Below, in pieces: positions 53,740 to 62,781 of a stretch of DNA of 64,000 nucleotides. Source of the DNA: Aquipluma nitroreducens (GTDB lineage Bacteria; Bacteroidota; Bacteroidia; Bacteroidales; Prolixibacteraceae); NCBI RefSeq assembly GCF_009689585.1, contig NZ_AP018694.1, positions 62,001 through 126,000 of the forward strand, read 5' to 3'. Numbering within the stretch: position 1 is the stretch's first letter; the number at the start of each line of letters is the position of its first letter. Position numbers and translations under genes: made by a program. Under the pieces are notes generated by a model. That model saw nothing but the letters and a program-made list of their open reading frames with translations. It was not told the DNA's origin and ran no database searches.

Positions 53740-55548
53740 TTATTTCTTTTCCTTCAGTTTACGCGAGTGAAATTGCTGAAGGATAGAGCTATCGTTGGCT
53801 TCCTTTGATAAAGATTCGATGGTATTGGGTGGAATATCACACAAATCCAAAGCAATCAGTCCATCCAGGCAGTTATTGAATTTCGGATCGACATTAAAAC
53901 CAATAATTTTCGCGTTCAGCTTGATGTATTTCTTCAGCAGCACAGGCAAACCTGAATTCAGTTCATCCACATCACCAATAAATTTATCAAGCGAATTAAT
54001 GTCGTTGTCCATGGTTTGCATGATGATATTCAGGTTCTGATCCTCCGTCTTGAATTTATAGGAGTTCCTTGGAGTAATACTTTTAGCCAGTTTCCAGTCG
54101 AAATGGTGTGCCATGATAAACTTGATGATCATCTCTTTGGAAGTAGTGGAATAGTCATCAGAAACACTCACCGGTCCCATCAGGTAACGATATTCAGGAT
54201 TTTTAAGCGCGAAATACAAAATACCTTTCCACAACAAAAACAAAGGCATGGGCTTCCGTTGGTATTCTTTAACCACAAACGAGCGCCCCAGTTCCATGCT
54301 CTGGCTCAACATATCCTGAAGGTCGTCTTTAATTTTGAACAAGCTCTGAATATAGAACCCGCGGACGCCATATTGATGCAAAATATCAGCCCCTTTCCCG
54401 ATTCGGTAGGCACCGGCAATCATTTCAGTTTCATTGTCCCAAATAAACATTTGGTTGTAGTACAAATCAAATTCGTCCAAATCAATGCTACGGTTGGTTC
54501 CTTCGCCTACCTGTCTGAAAGTGATCTCACGCAATCGCCCGATTTCAAGAAGAATATTGGGGATCTTCTTTGTCGGAACACAATAAACCGAATAGCTTTT
54601 CATCTTGAACAACAAAAACTCAGCGCTCAGACTCTGAAGTTCAGCCATGATTTTTTCATGTGCAATAGGCTCAGCAACCGGTTCAATTCGCTGCTGACGT
54701 TTGAGCGAATAATTGAAAAACCGTTTCACTTCAATTTTGGAACAAAGCAAATATGTTTTTGCCCGCAGATACCTACCATACTGATAGATGTCGGTAAATT
54801 TATCTTGCTCTGGAACTAAAATCGGATTTCCAATCCTGATTTTAACAGGTTTTTTATGCTGATACAAAATCTCTGTCGGCAGTTTCATATTCTTCAACGA
54901 TGGCAGAATATTGCCCATCATATAAAACAACCGGCTGTTATTTCCCTGAAAATGGATAGGGACAACCGGCACTTTTTGCTGCCTGATAAATTTCAGTGTA
55001 TTGTATTGCCACTGCGTATCCGAAAGTACACGGTAGGCATCGAACTGCGATACGTCACCAGACGGAAAAAGACATAAAATTCCTCCATTCTCCAAATGAA
55101 CCGACGCCTGATCTGTTCCTGAAGTCAATGTACTTTTATCGCTTTTCTTCTGAAAAGTATCTTCTTCGAGAAAGAATTCCCTGATTGGATCAATCTTCTG
55201 AAGCAATTGAGTCGACACAATTTGCACATCGGAACGAACCATGCTCAAAATTTTAATTAACAGAATGCTTTCCAACCCACCAAACGGATGATTGCTGACA
55301 ACAATTACCGGCCCGGTTTTAGGAATGCGCTTTTGCAGCTCCTCAACATCGTACAAAAAATTGATGTTAAGTATTTTAATGAGTTCATCTATAAATTCGA
55401 GTCCAACTTTATCGCCAATCTGATCATAAACCCGGTTAAGTTTATCAAAACGTAACAGTAGCATCAGGAATCGTGCAAAATGCTCACCACCAATAAAACT
55501 TAGTTTCGGATTTGCTTTCAGGATGTCTTTAGGTTTGAAAAGTTCCAT
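53740..55548 (-). CDS. Bifunctional PlsC-GNAT acyltransferase (OlsF-like aminolipid synthase)
   Basis: A 602-residue two-domain protein. The N-terminal half (about 60-290) is a PlsC-type O-acyltransferase: VVSNHPFGGLESILL with an H-x4-E in place of H-x4-D, LCLFPSGDVSQFD and VPVVPIHFQGNNSRLFYMMG. The C-terminal part (about 310-500) is an OlsB-like N-acyltransferase of the GNAT fold: REITFRQVGEGTNRSIDLDE and DLYYNQMFIWDNETEMIAGA. The same fusion, OlsF, makes ornithine or glycine lipids in Flavobacterium and Serratia relatives, first N-acylating the amino acid with a 3-hydroxy fatty acid and then O-acylating it. The amino acid used here is undetermined. Its final residues reach 12 bp from the DUF486 stop. 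Confidence 0.82.
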   Translation of the reverse strand: MELFKPKDILKANPKLSFIGGEHFARFLMLLLRFDKLNRVYDQIGDKVGLEFIDELIKILNINFLYDVEELQKRIPKTGPVIVVSNHPFGGLESILLIKILSMVRSDVQIVSTQLLQKIDPIREFFLEEDTFQKKSDKSTLTSGTDQASVHLENGGILCLFPSGDVSQFDAYRVLSDTQWQYNTLKFIRQQKVPVVPIHFQGNNSRLFYMMGNILPSLKNMKLPTEILYQHKKPVKIRIGNPILVPEQDKFTDIYQYGRYLRAKTYLLCSKIEVKRFFNYSLKRQQRIEPVAEPIAHEKIMAELQSLSAEFLLFKMKSYSVYCVPTKKIPNILLEIGRLREITFRQVGEGTNRSIDLDEFDLYYNQMFIWDNETEMIAGAYRIGKGADILHQYGVRGFYIQSLFKIKDDLQDMLSQSMELGRSFVVKEYQRKPMPLFLLWKGILYFALKNPEYRYLMGPVSVSDDYSTTSKEMIIKFIMAHHFDWKLAKSITPRNSYKFKTEDQNLNIIMQTMDNDINSLDKFIGDVDELNSGLPVLLKKYIKLNAKIIGFNVDPKFNNCLDGLIALDLCDIPPNTIESLSKEANDSSILQQFHSRKLKEKK

Positions 55549-55680
55549 GTTCAGTCAGTAAAGATTAAAATGTTTACAATTACAACTTAAGGTCACTATT
55601 GCAAAAGAATTGCTAAAAATGAACATTTTTTTTATTCAATTGTAAAAGGTTTAGCTTAATTCGCATAAAAAATTTCGAAG

Positions 55681-57603
55681 TTGAACATACTTTATCAGAA
55701 ATACGACATCAATCAGTGGTTGCCTACCACGAAAAAAGAGGTAGAAGCCAGAGGTTGGGACAGTGTAGATGTGATTTTCTTTACGGGCGATGCTTATGTC
55801 GATCACCCGTCGTTTGGAGCAGCCGTAATTGGCCGGATACTTGAGGCAGAAGGTCTTCGCGTTGCAATCGTCCCTCAGCCAAACTGGCAGGACGATTTGC
55901 GTGATTTCAGGAAACTTGGGAAACCCAACCTGTATTTTGCAGTGACTGCCGGAAATATGGATTCGATGGTGAACCATTACACCGCCAATAAGCGCAAACG
56001 TTCGAACGATGCTTACACTCCCGGAGGACGACAAGGGCAGCGACCCGATTATGCAACGACCGTTTATTGCAACATTCTGAAAGATTTATTTCCTGATGTT
56101 CCATTGGTTATCGGCGGAATTGAAGCCTCCCTGCGCCGGGTCACTCATTACGATTACTGGAACGACAAATTGATGCCATCCATTTTGGTCGATTCGAGAG
56201 CCGATATGCTTTTCTACGGAATGGGCGAAAAATCAATTCTGGAATACACCGAACTAATCAAAAAAGGTGTCGACTATAAAAAACTGACAACTATTCCTCA
56301 AACGGCTTTTCTTGTTCAGAAAAACCAGGACTTTGCTACCAATAAAAAGTGGAACAGCCTCGATTTGTATTCGTACGAAGAATGTTTGGAAGACAAAAAG
56401 AAGTATGCCAAGAATTTCATGCACATCGAAGAGGAATCGAACAAGGTTGAGGCCAACGTACTAAAACAGGGAGTTGGCACCCAGCTGGTAATTATAAATC
56501 CGCCATGGCCGCCACTCGAAGAAAAGGAAATCGATCGTTTTTACGATTTACCATTCACGAGACTTCCCCACCCCCGCTACAAAAACAAGGAAGAGATTCC
56601 GGCTTACAACATGATTCGTCATTCGGTCAACATTCACCGAGGATGTTTTGGAGGCTGCACATTCTGTACTATTTCTGCACATCAGGGCAAGTTCATTGCC
56701 AGCCGTTCCGAAGAATCAATCCTGAAGGAAGTTGACAAACTGGTGCTGATGCCCGATTTCAAAGGATATATTTCAGATCTGGGCGGACCGTCGGCCAACA
56801 TGTATAAAATGAAAGGTATTCATCAGGAAATTTGCAACAAATGCAAACGTCCATCGTGTGTGTTTCCTGATGTCTGCAAAAACCTGAACATCGACCACAA
56901 ACCAATGTTGGATCTGTACAAAAAAGTACGTCAGCATCCCGATGTGAAAAAGGCATTTATTGGCAGCGGAATTCGTTACGACATGATATTGAAGGAAACC
57001 AGCGATCCGCAAGTGAATAAAAACAACATGGAATACTTGCGCGAGGTCATCAAACACCATGTTTCGGGACGCTTAAAAGTTGCACCGGAACATACATCTG
57101 ATCAGGTTCTGGATTTGATGCGCAAACCATCGTTCAAACTTTTTCATAAACTGAACAAAGTTTTTCAGGAGATTAATAAGGAAGAAGGCCTGAACCAGCA
57201 ACTGATTCCGTATTTTATTTCGAGCCATCCCGGATGCGAAAATACCGACATGGCCAATTTGGCCGTTGAGACCAAACAACTTGATTTTAAACTCGAACAG
57301 GTTCAGGATTTTACGCCAACACCAATGACTCTGGCTACTGTAATCTATTATACCGGATATCATCCGTACACCATGCAGAAAGTATTCACGGCCAAAAGCC
57401 AGAAAGAAAAGCTGGCCCAGCGCAAATACTTCTTCTGGTACCAACGCGAATATCATCAGGAAATAAAAAGTGAGTTACTTCGTTTAAACCGCAAAGATTT
57501 ACTCGACGGACTGTTTGGGAAAGCCACTCATAGTCCCTCGACTTCGACAGGTTCAGCAACCGCCAAGGGAAGGGAATTTAGCCACAAACCAAAACGAAAG
57601 TAA
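55681..57603 (+). CDS. YgiQ-family radical SAM protein
   Basis: A 640-residue radical SAM enzyme. The N-terminal YgiQ domain begins NQWLPTTKKEVEARGWDSVDV and contains GGIEASLRRVTHYDYW. The radical SAM core has its cluster cysteines in HRGCFGGCTFCTISAHQG (about residue 320), and the C-terminal segment includes EQVQDFTPTPMTLATVIYYTG. The start is TTG at 55681: an in-frame TAA lies at 55666-55668 and no ATG fits. The reaction is unknown for the family. The last 25 or so codons hold a dispersed-repeat-like DNA block that adds a Ser/Thr-rich tail. Confidence 0.92.
   Translation: MNILYQKYDINQWLPTTKKEVEARGWDSVDVIFFTGDAYVDHPSFGAAVIGRILEAEGLRVAIVPQPNWQDDLRDFRKLGKPNLYFAVTAGNMDSMVNHYTANKRKRSNDAYTPGGRQGQRPDYATTVYCNILKDLFPDVPLVIGGIEASLRRVTHYDYWNDKLMPSILVDSRADMLFYGMGEKSILEYTELIKKGVDYKKLTTIPQTAFLVQKNQDFATNKKWNSLDLYSYEECLEDKKKYAKNFMHIEEESNKVEANVLKQGVGTQLVIINPPWPPLEEKEIDRFYDLPFTRLPHPRYKNKEEIPAYNMIRHSVNIHRGCFGGCTFCTISAHQGKFIASRSEESILKEVDKLVLMPDFKGYISDLGGPSANMYKMKGIHQEICNKCKRPSCVFPDVCKNLNIDHKPMLDLYKKVRQHPDVKKAFIGSGIRYDMILKETSDPQVNKNNMEYLREVIKHHVSGRLKVAPEHTSDQVLDLMRKPSFKLFHKLNKVFQEINKEEGLNQQLIPYFISSHPGCENTDMANLAVETKQLDFKLEQVQDFTPTPMTLATVIYYTGYHPYTMQKVFTAKSQKEKLAQRKYFFWYQREYHQEIKSELLRLNRKDLLDGLFGKATHSPSTSTGSATAKGREFSHKPKRK
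57533..57573. repeat. Dispersed-repeat-like block inside the 3' end of the YgiQ gene
   Basis: TCCCTCGACTTCGACAGG begins at 57534 and AAGGGA closes a TCCCT/AGGGA hairpin by about 57570. Such TCCCT...CTTCGACAGG...TCAG words are common intergenic repeats in Bacteroidota; here the block is read through in frame as about 12 residues (SPSTSTGSATAK). Confidence 0.45.
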
Positions 57604-57676
57604 AACCATTTAATCCTATAACAATTCAACAATTTATCAATCAACCATTTAACCCTTTATTGTTAACCCATTTACA

Positions 57677-58441
57677 ATGCGAACTATAAAAATTACCGTT
57701 CTTCTACTGACTTCATTTTTCCTGAATTCGTGTGCCGCGCTGACCCAAATTGCGCAAACAGCAGCCAGTCAGAATTTGCCATTAACCAATGCTGAAATTG
57801 TTGGAGGACTGAAAGACGCGCTTTTAGTTGGAACCGACAGTACAGTTACGCATTTATCTGCCGTCGATGGCTATTTAAAAGATCAGGCCATTAAAATTTT
57901 ACTTCCTCCTGAAGCCAAAACAATAACCGATCATCTTTCAAAACTTCCCGGAGGAGCGAAACTGGTTGATGATGTGATTGTCAGGATTAACCGTGCTGCC
58001 GAGGATGCAGCAAAAGGTGCAAAACCCATCTTTGTGAACACCGTGAAAGAAATGACTTTTACCGATGCATTGACAATTCTGAAAGGCCCAAACAATGCGG
58101 CAACCCAATATTTCAAGGACAAAACCGCAACTCAATTGGGAGAATTGTATCGTCCCAAAATTCGTGAATCGCTGAACAAAGGATTGGTAGCAGGTATTTC
58201 TACTCAACAATCGTGGAATGAACTGACCGTTCAATGGAACAAGTTGGCAGGCTCAGCAATTGGCAAGATTGGAGGATTGAAAACGGTTGATGTAAAATTG
58301 GAAGATTACATTTTACAGCAAGCTTTAAACGGCATGTTTCTGAAAATTGAGGAGCGCGAAAAAGACATTCGCACCAACGCAAATGCCCGTGTAACAGGAC
58401 TTTTGAAGAGGGTCTTCGGTAACCAGACTCTCATAAAATAG
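57677..58441 (+). CDS. DUF4197 lipoprotein
   Basis: A 254-residue lipoprotein (lipobox LNSC, Cys19) whose mature part is the helical DUF4197 domain: LPLTNAEIVGGLKDALLVGTD near residue 37, IKILLPPEAKTITDHLSKLPGG, RAAEDAAKGAKPIFVNTVKEM and TFTDALTILKGPNNAATQYF. The family is widespread in Proteobacteria and Bacteroidota without known function. It is 73 bp downstream of the YgiQ gene on the same strand, perhaps co-transcribed, and converges on the next gene. Confidence 0.9.
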   Translation: MRTIKITVLLLTSFFLNSCAALTQIAQTAASQNLPLTNAEIVGGLKDALLVGTDSTVTHLSAVDGYLKDQAIKILLPPEAKTITDHLSKLPGGAKLVDDVIVRINRAAEDAAKGAKPIFVNTVKEMTFTDALTILKGPNNAATQYFKDKTATQLGELYRPKIRESLNKGLVAGISTQQSWNELTVQWNKLAGSAIGKIGGLKTVDVKLEDYILQQALNGMFLKIEEREKDIRTNANARVTGLLKRVFGNQTLIK

Positions 58442-58445
58442 GAAT

Positions 58446-58506
58446 TAGTTATTAGTCAATGGGAAAAGGGAAAATAAATTTTTCATTTTCAAATGACTAA
58501 TGACTA
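58446..58506. terminator. Imperfect inverted repeat between convergent genes
   Basis: TAGTTATTAGTCA (58446-58458) pairs with TGACTAATGACTA (58494-58506) with one mismatch. The right arm covers the stop codon of the minus-strand radical SAM gene and is followed by TTTTC. It is likely a shared terminator of the dispersed TTAGTCATTAG type. Confidence 0.5.
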
Positions 58507-59447
58507 TTTTCAAATAACCGCCCCTGCCAGGTATCCCGTTCTTCCAGCAACTTTTCGAGCTTGGCGGTAAATTCAAAGTTTTTCAGCCCCCAGCGTGGAG
58601 CAACTAAAAGCTTATCTGGAGCCTCACTTACAAATCGTTCAACAATGATTTTCGGGTTTAGCAATTCGAGGTATTTCACAGTCAAATCCAGGTATTCTTC
58701 AATAGTAAACATCGGGAATGCATCCGGACTTTGCTGATATTCGCGGTGCATCCGCGTTCCTTTGTGGATTTGCAATTGGTGCAATTTCAGGTTCTCAACC
58801 GGTAATTGCGAGATGACTTTGGCCTGATCGAGCCAATCATCTTCCGTTTCGCCGGGCAATCCCAATATCAGATGTGCACAATTATGAATGTTTCGTTTTC
58901 CGGTTTCATTCAGCGCCCACACCGATTCTCCGAAGCTATGTCCACGGTTCAATCGTTCGAGACTCGTGTTCCGGTGCGACTCGATCCCAAACTCAACCAT
59001 GATGTACTGCTTTTCAGACAAAATCTGAAGGTAATCCAGTATTTCAGGAGTAATACAATCAGGGCGGGTAGCAATCACCAAACCAATTACTTCGGGATGG
59101 GACAAAGCTTCTTCGTATAGCGACTTCAAGTTTTCGAGGGGTGCGTAGGTATTGCTGTACGATTGAAAATACCCCAGATATTTCATCGATTTGTATTTTC
59201 TTGAAAAAAACTCAATCCCTTCGGTGAGTTGTAGCATAACACTTTTCTTCAGGTCGCAGTAACCGGGCGAAAATGTCTGGTTATTGCAATACGAACAGCC
59301 ACCTGTACCTTTTGAGCCGTCGCGGTTCGGACAAGTAAAACCCGCATCAATCGAAATCTTTTGGACCCGGCCATTAAACATCTTTCGAAAATGGCCTGAA
59401 AAATCGTTGTATCTTTTATCGCTTCCCCACGGAAATTTGCTCATCAC
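58497..59447 (-). CDS. TIGR01212-type radical SAM protein (YhcC-like)
   Basis: A 316-residue radical SAM enzyme. The cluster cysteines are in GFTCPNRDGSKGTGGCSYCNN, the wide C-x(n)-C-x2-C spacing typical of this family. YLGYFQSYSNTYAPLENLKSLY, GLVIATRPDCITPEILDYL, HLILGLPGETEDDW and LHQLQIHKGTRM follow in the expected order. The substrate is not established. It ends within a shared terminator-like repeat and has no obvious operon partner. Confidence 0.92.
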   Translation of the reverse strand: MMSKFPWGSDKRYNDFSGHFRKMFNGRVQKISIDAGFTCPNRDGSKGTGGCSYCNNQTFSPGYCDLKKSVMLQLTEGIEFFSRKYKSMKYLGYFQSYSNTYAPLENLKSLYEEALSHPEVIGLVIATRPDCITPEILDYLQILSEKQYIMVEFGIESHRNTSLERLNRGHSFGESVWALNETGKRNIHNCAHLILGLPGETEDDWLDQAKVISQLPVENLKLHQLQIHKGTRMHREYQQSPDAFPMFTIEEYLDLTVKYLELLNPKIIVERFVSEAPDKLLVAPRWGLKNFEFTAKLEKLLEERDTWQGRLFENSH

Positions 59448-59768
59448 TTTTACATTAACTATCGCACCAAAAGTATTTCAATTTATTGGGTTTCAAAATC
59501 AATTTTGCCAACTACAAATAGACAAATAAGGACTTCAGTGCATTTCCAAAATCGAACTTAATGCCGAAAATTCGAAACCCAACTAATCAAAATCAAGAGA
59601 CGAAATACCTTTGTACAGTTTAATTACCTGAACAACTATCATTTAGAACAAAAAATACAACAACAGGATTGTTAAAAAATAAGTTTATAACTTTTTGAGA
59701 AGGGGGATCATATCAAGGCCGTTTTCTCCGATCGATTTTTTAAATTTAAAAAACATAAATTCGCTGCG
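59448..59768. promoter_or_regulatory. Intergenic region with a -7 element and AT-rich palindrome
   Basis: The 321 bp between divergent genes carry no ORF. TACCTTTG at 59606-59613 exactly fits TAnnTTTG and would give a leader of about 150 nt for the DUF4301 gene. An 18-bp perfect palindrome of A and T runs lies at 59736-59753, 16 bp before its ATG. Confidence 0.4.
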
Positions 59769-61310
59769 ATGTTTAAACCTGAAGATATCAGCCAGATTAA
59801 GGCACGTGGAAGTCAAGCTGAAGCTATTGAACAACAAATTGAAAATTTCAAGACTGGTTTTCCATACCTTAAACTTTCGGAAGCAGCAAGTAATTATCAC
59901 GGAATCATCAAACTTTCGGAAAGCGAAATTCAGAAATACATTTCCATTTTTGAGGAAAAAAATTCGAATAAGCTTGAACTTATCAAATTTGTTCCGGCCT
60001 CGGGAGCGGCGAGCCGAATGTTCAAGTCGTTGTTTTCAGCACTGGATAATCTGCGTAAAGGGAAAACAACTGAAGAGATTATGGCAGACAAAGAAGTTGC
60101 ACTGTTCTTTAATCAGCTCAATCAGTTTGCATTTTATGAAGATCTACAGCGATTAGCCACATCAGAAAACAAATCAGTTGAAGAGATTCCGGCTCAAAAA
60201 ATCCTTGAATGGGTACTTCTGGAAGAAGGTTTAAATTACGGGAATTTACCAAAAGCTCTTTTAAAATTTCACCGGTATCCCGATCAAATTCGCACTCCTT
60301 TGGAAGAGCATTTTGTCGAAGGAGCAATGTATTCCAAAAATAGTTCAGGAACAGTTATCCTCCATTTTACGGTTTCGACTGAACATCAGCAGGCTATGGA
60401 ACAACTGGTTGCAGAATTAAAACCGAAATACGAAGAATTATTTGGAGTTACTTATGCGGTTAGCTTTTCGAATCAAAAACCCTCGACCGATACGGTTGCT
60501 GTAACTCCCGACAATGAGCTTTTCAGGAATAAGGATAACAGTTTACTTTTCAGGCCCGCAGGCCACGGGGCATTGCTCGATAACCTGAATGATCTGGATG
60601 CGGATATAGTTTTCATCAAAAACATCGATAATGTAGTTCCTGAACAGCTTAATCAGCCTACGATTGATTCAAAAAAAGCGCTAGCCGGAATATTAATCAG
60701 CATTCAGGAACAGATTTTCCACTACCAAAAGATACTTAAAGAGAATTATCCGAGCACATTGGAAAGTGGCTTTTATGCCGAATTGGCCAATTATCTGGAA
60801 AATGTTTTGAACACAACTCCTCCGCAAAACCAATATTACAGTGAGAAAGAGGAACTCTACCATTACTTCAGCAAAAAAATGAATCGTCCGGTGAGGGTTT
60901 GCGGAATGGTGAAAAACCAGGGAGAACCAGGTGGAGGTCCTTTCTTTGCCATGAACAATGACGGATCAGTGTCGCTACAGATTGTGGAAAGTTCTCAGAT
61001 TGATTTCAGTGATCCGACACAAGCTGCACTTGCACAAAAGGCGACACATTTTAATCCGGTTGATTTAGTTTGCGGCATCAAAAATTACGAAGGGAAAAAG
61101 TATAATCTTTTGGAATTCAGTGACCCAAAAACCGGTTTAATTACAACCAAATCAAGTGATGGAAAAGAATTGAAGGCGCAGGAACTTCCCGGACTGTGGA
61201 ACGGATCGATGTCTGATTGGAATACTCTTTTTGTTGAAGTTCCGATTGAAACATTCAATCCTGTAAAAACAGTTAACGATCTGTTAAGAAAAGAGCATCA
61301 GGCAAAATGA
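59769..61310 (+). CDS. DUF4301 family protein
   Basis: A 513-residue cytoplasmic protein of the DUF4301 family, nearly confined to Bacteroidota. The N-terminus MFKPEDISQIKARGSQAEAIE leads to KFVPASGAASRMFKSL, a glycine-rich loop like that of nucleotidyltransferases or pyrophosphorylases. FRPAGHGALLDNLNDLDADIVFIKNIDNV, VRVCGMVKNQGEPGGGPFFA and HFNPVDLVCGIKNYEGK follow. The wording suggests a sugar-nucleotide or NDP-transferase-like fold, but no reaction is established. The next gene starts 49 bp later with its own -7 element. Confidence 0.88.
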   Translation: MFKPEDISQIKARGSQAEAIEQQIENFKTGFPYLKLSEAASNYHGIIKLSESEIQKYISIFEEKNSNKLELIKFVPASGAASRMFKSLFSALDNLRKGKTTEEIMADKEVALFFNQLNQFAFYEDLQRLATSENKSVEEIPAQKILEWVLLEEGLNYGNLPKALLKFHRYPDQIRTPLEEHFVEGAMYSKNSSGTVILHFTVSTEHQQAMEQLVAELKPKYEELFGVTYAVSFSNQKPSTDTVAVTPDNELFRNKDNSLLFRPAGHGALLDNLNDLDADIVFIKNIDNVVPEQLNQPTIDSKKALAGILISIQEQIFHYQKILKENYPSTLESGFYAELANYLENVLNTTPPQNQYYSEKEELYHYFSKKMNRPVRVCGMVKNQGEPGGGPFFAMNNDGSVSLQIVESSQIDFSDPTQAALAQKATHFNPVDLVCGIKNYEGKKYNLLEFSDPKTGLITTKSSDGKELKAQELPGLWNGSMSDWNTLFVEVPIETFNPVKTVNDLLRKEHQAK

Positions 61311-61331
61311 CTCTGTTTCAAAAAGTATTCT

Positions 61332-61339
61332 TAAATTTG
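61332..61339 (+). promoter_or_regulatory. -7 promoter element TAAATTTG
   Basis: Exact TAnnTTTG match 19 bp upstream of the ATG of the TPR gene, in the short gap after the DUF4301 gene. Confidence 0.45.
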
Positions 61340-61358
61340 CAACCTTTAATGAGAATAT

Positions 61359-62777
61359 ATGAACGAGGACGCCAGAGATAACTTTGAAGAAGATGATTTT
61401 CAGGAGGCGGTAGCACGTTTCAAAAAAATGGTTAAGAGTAATACATCTGAATACTTTGATGTATTTGAAATTGAAGGAATTACTGATCAGTTTTTAGAAG
61501 ATGGAAGAATTAAACTTGCCAGAAAAGCGGTTGAGACCGGACTCTGGCTTCATCCGACTTCTATCTCACTAAAAATCCGTCAGGCACAGGTACTTATGAA
61601 CGAAGGCAAACTGGAAGAATGCCTTGAATTAATAAGTATGGCCGAGAAAATCGAATCCAATAATCCAGAGCTTTTCTTAACCAAGGGCGGAGCTTTAAAT
61701 TTGTTAGGCGATGTTGAAAAAGCTGTCGAAGCTTTTGACCATGCACTCACCATGCCTATTGATGAACCCGACGAAACACTTTACAACATAGGCATCTCAT
61801 TTGGTCAAGCAGGAGAAACACAGTTGGCCATTAAATACCTCGAAAAAGCCCACGAGGCAAATCCCGAAAACGAAATTGTATTGTACGAATTAGGATATTA
61901 CAGTGATAAGAATTCGCAATTTGAAGAAAGCATCGCCTATTACAACAAATACCTGAACATCGATCCGTTTAATCATTCGGTTTGGTATAACATTGGGATC
62001 ACCTACAATCGGATGGGAATGTTCGAGAAAGCAATTGAAGCTTACGACTATTCACTTGTCCTGAATGAAGATTTTCTTCATGCGCATTTCAACAAAGCCA
62101 ATGCGCTGGCCAACAACAACCAGTTTGAAGAGGCGATTGAATGTTACCTGGAATACATACAACTTGATCAGGATAATGATGATGCCTACTGTTATTTAGC
62201 CGAATGCTATTTGAATACCGACAGGTACAGCGAAGCACTCATTTACTACCAGCACGCCATCCGTTTGAATGATTCCAATTCGAGCGCCTGGTATGGTTCG
62301 GGACTAATCATGTGGTCGGAAGGCGAACTTCCAGAAGCTCAGGTTTGCTTAAAAAAAGCGATTAGTCTGGAAGATGATAATGCCGATTTCTGGTCGATGG
62401 CAGCTAAAATTCACGCTGAGCTCAATGAAAACGAAGAGGCCATTGAGTCTTTTGAGATGGCAACCTCGCTTGAACCTGAAAATATTGAAAATTGGCTCTC
62501 CTACTCAGAAATGTTTTACGATTTAGATGATACAGACAGAGCCATCGAAGTTCTAAAAACTGCAAATAAATTCAACAAATCGAACGCCTTTTTAAATTAC
62601 CGGCTAACAGCTTATTTGCTTGACAAGAATGAAGAATTGGAAGCGGTCTGCCATTTTGAAAAAGCATTAAAAATTGACTACAGTAAGCAAAACGAATTGT
62701 TCGAGTTTTATCCTGAAGCGTCAAAAATTGAATCAATCAAAAAACTGATTTCACAATACCAAACAACGAAACTATAA
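61359..62777 (+). CDS. Tetratricopeptide repeat protein
   Basis: A 472-residue, strongly acidic protein built almost entirely of TPR helices (about ten or eleven repeats from residue 40 on), for example FLTKGGALNLLGDVEKAVEA, LYNIGISFGQAGETQLAIKY, VWYNIGITYNRMGMFEKAIE, AYCYLAECYLNTDRYSEALI and WYGSGLIMWSEGELPEAQVC. There is no signal peptide, so it acts as a cytoplasmic scaffold or adaptor. Its partner is unknown. The phosphosulfolactate synthase gene begins only 4 bp after its stop, so the two are translated from one message. Confidence 0.9.
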   Translation: MNEDARDNFEEDDFQEAVARFKKMVKSNTSEYFDVFEIEGITDQFLEDGRIKLARKAVETGLWLHPTSISLKIRQAQVLMNEGKLEECLELISMAEKIESNNPELFLTKGGALNLLGDVEKAVEAFDHALTMPIDEPDETLYNIGISFGQAGETQLAIKYLEKAHEANPENEIVLYELGYYSDKNSQFEESIAYYNKYLNIDPFNHSVWYNIGITYNRMGMFEKAIEAYDYSLVLNEDFLHAHFNKANALANNNQFEEAIECYLEYIQLDQDNDDAYCYLAECYLNTDRYSEALIYYQHAIRLNDSNSSAWYGSGLIMWSEGELPEAQVCLKKAISLEDDNADFWSMAAKIHAELNENEEAIESFEMATSLEPENIENWLSYSEMFYDLDDTDRAIEVLKTANKFNKSNAFLNYRLTAYLLDKNEELEAVCHFEKALKIDYSKQNELFEFYPEASKIESIKKLISQYQTTKL

Positions 62778-62781
62778 AATA

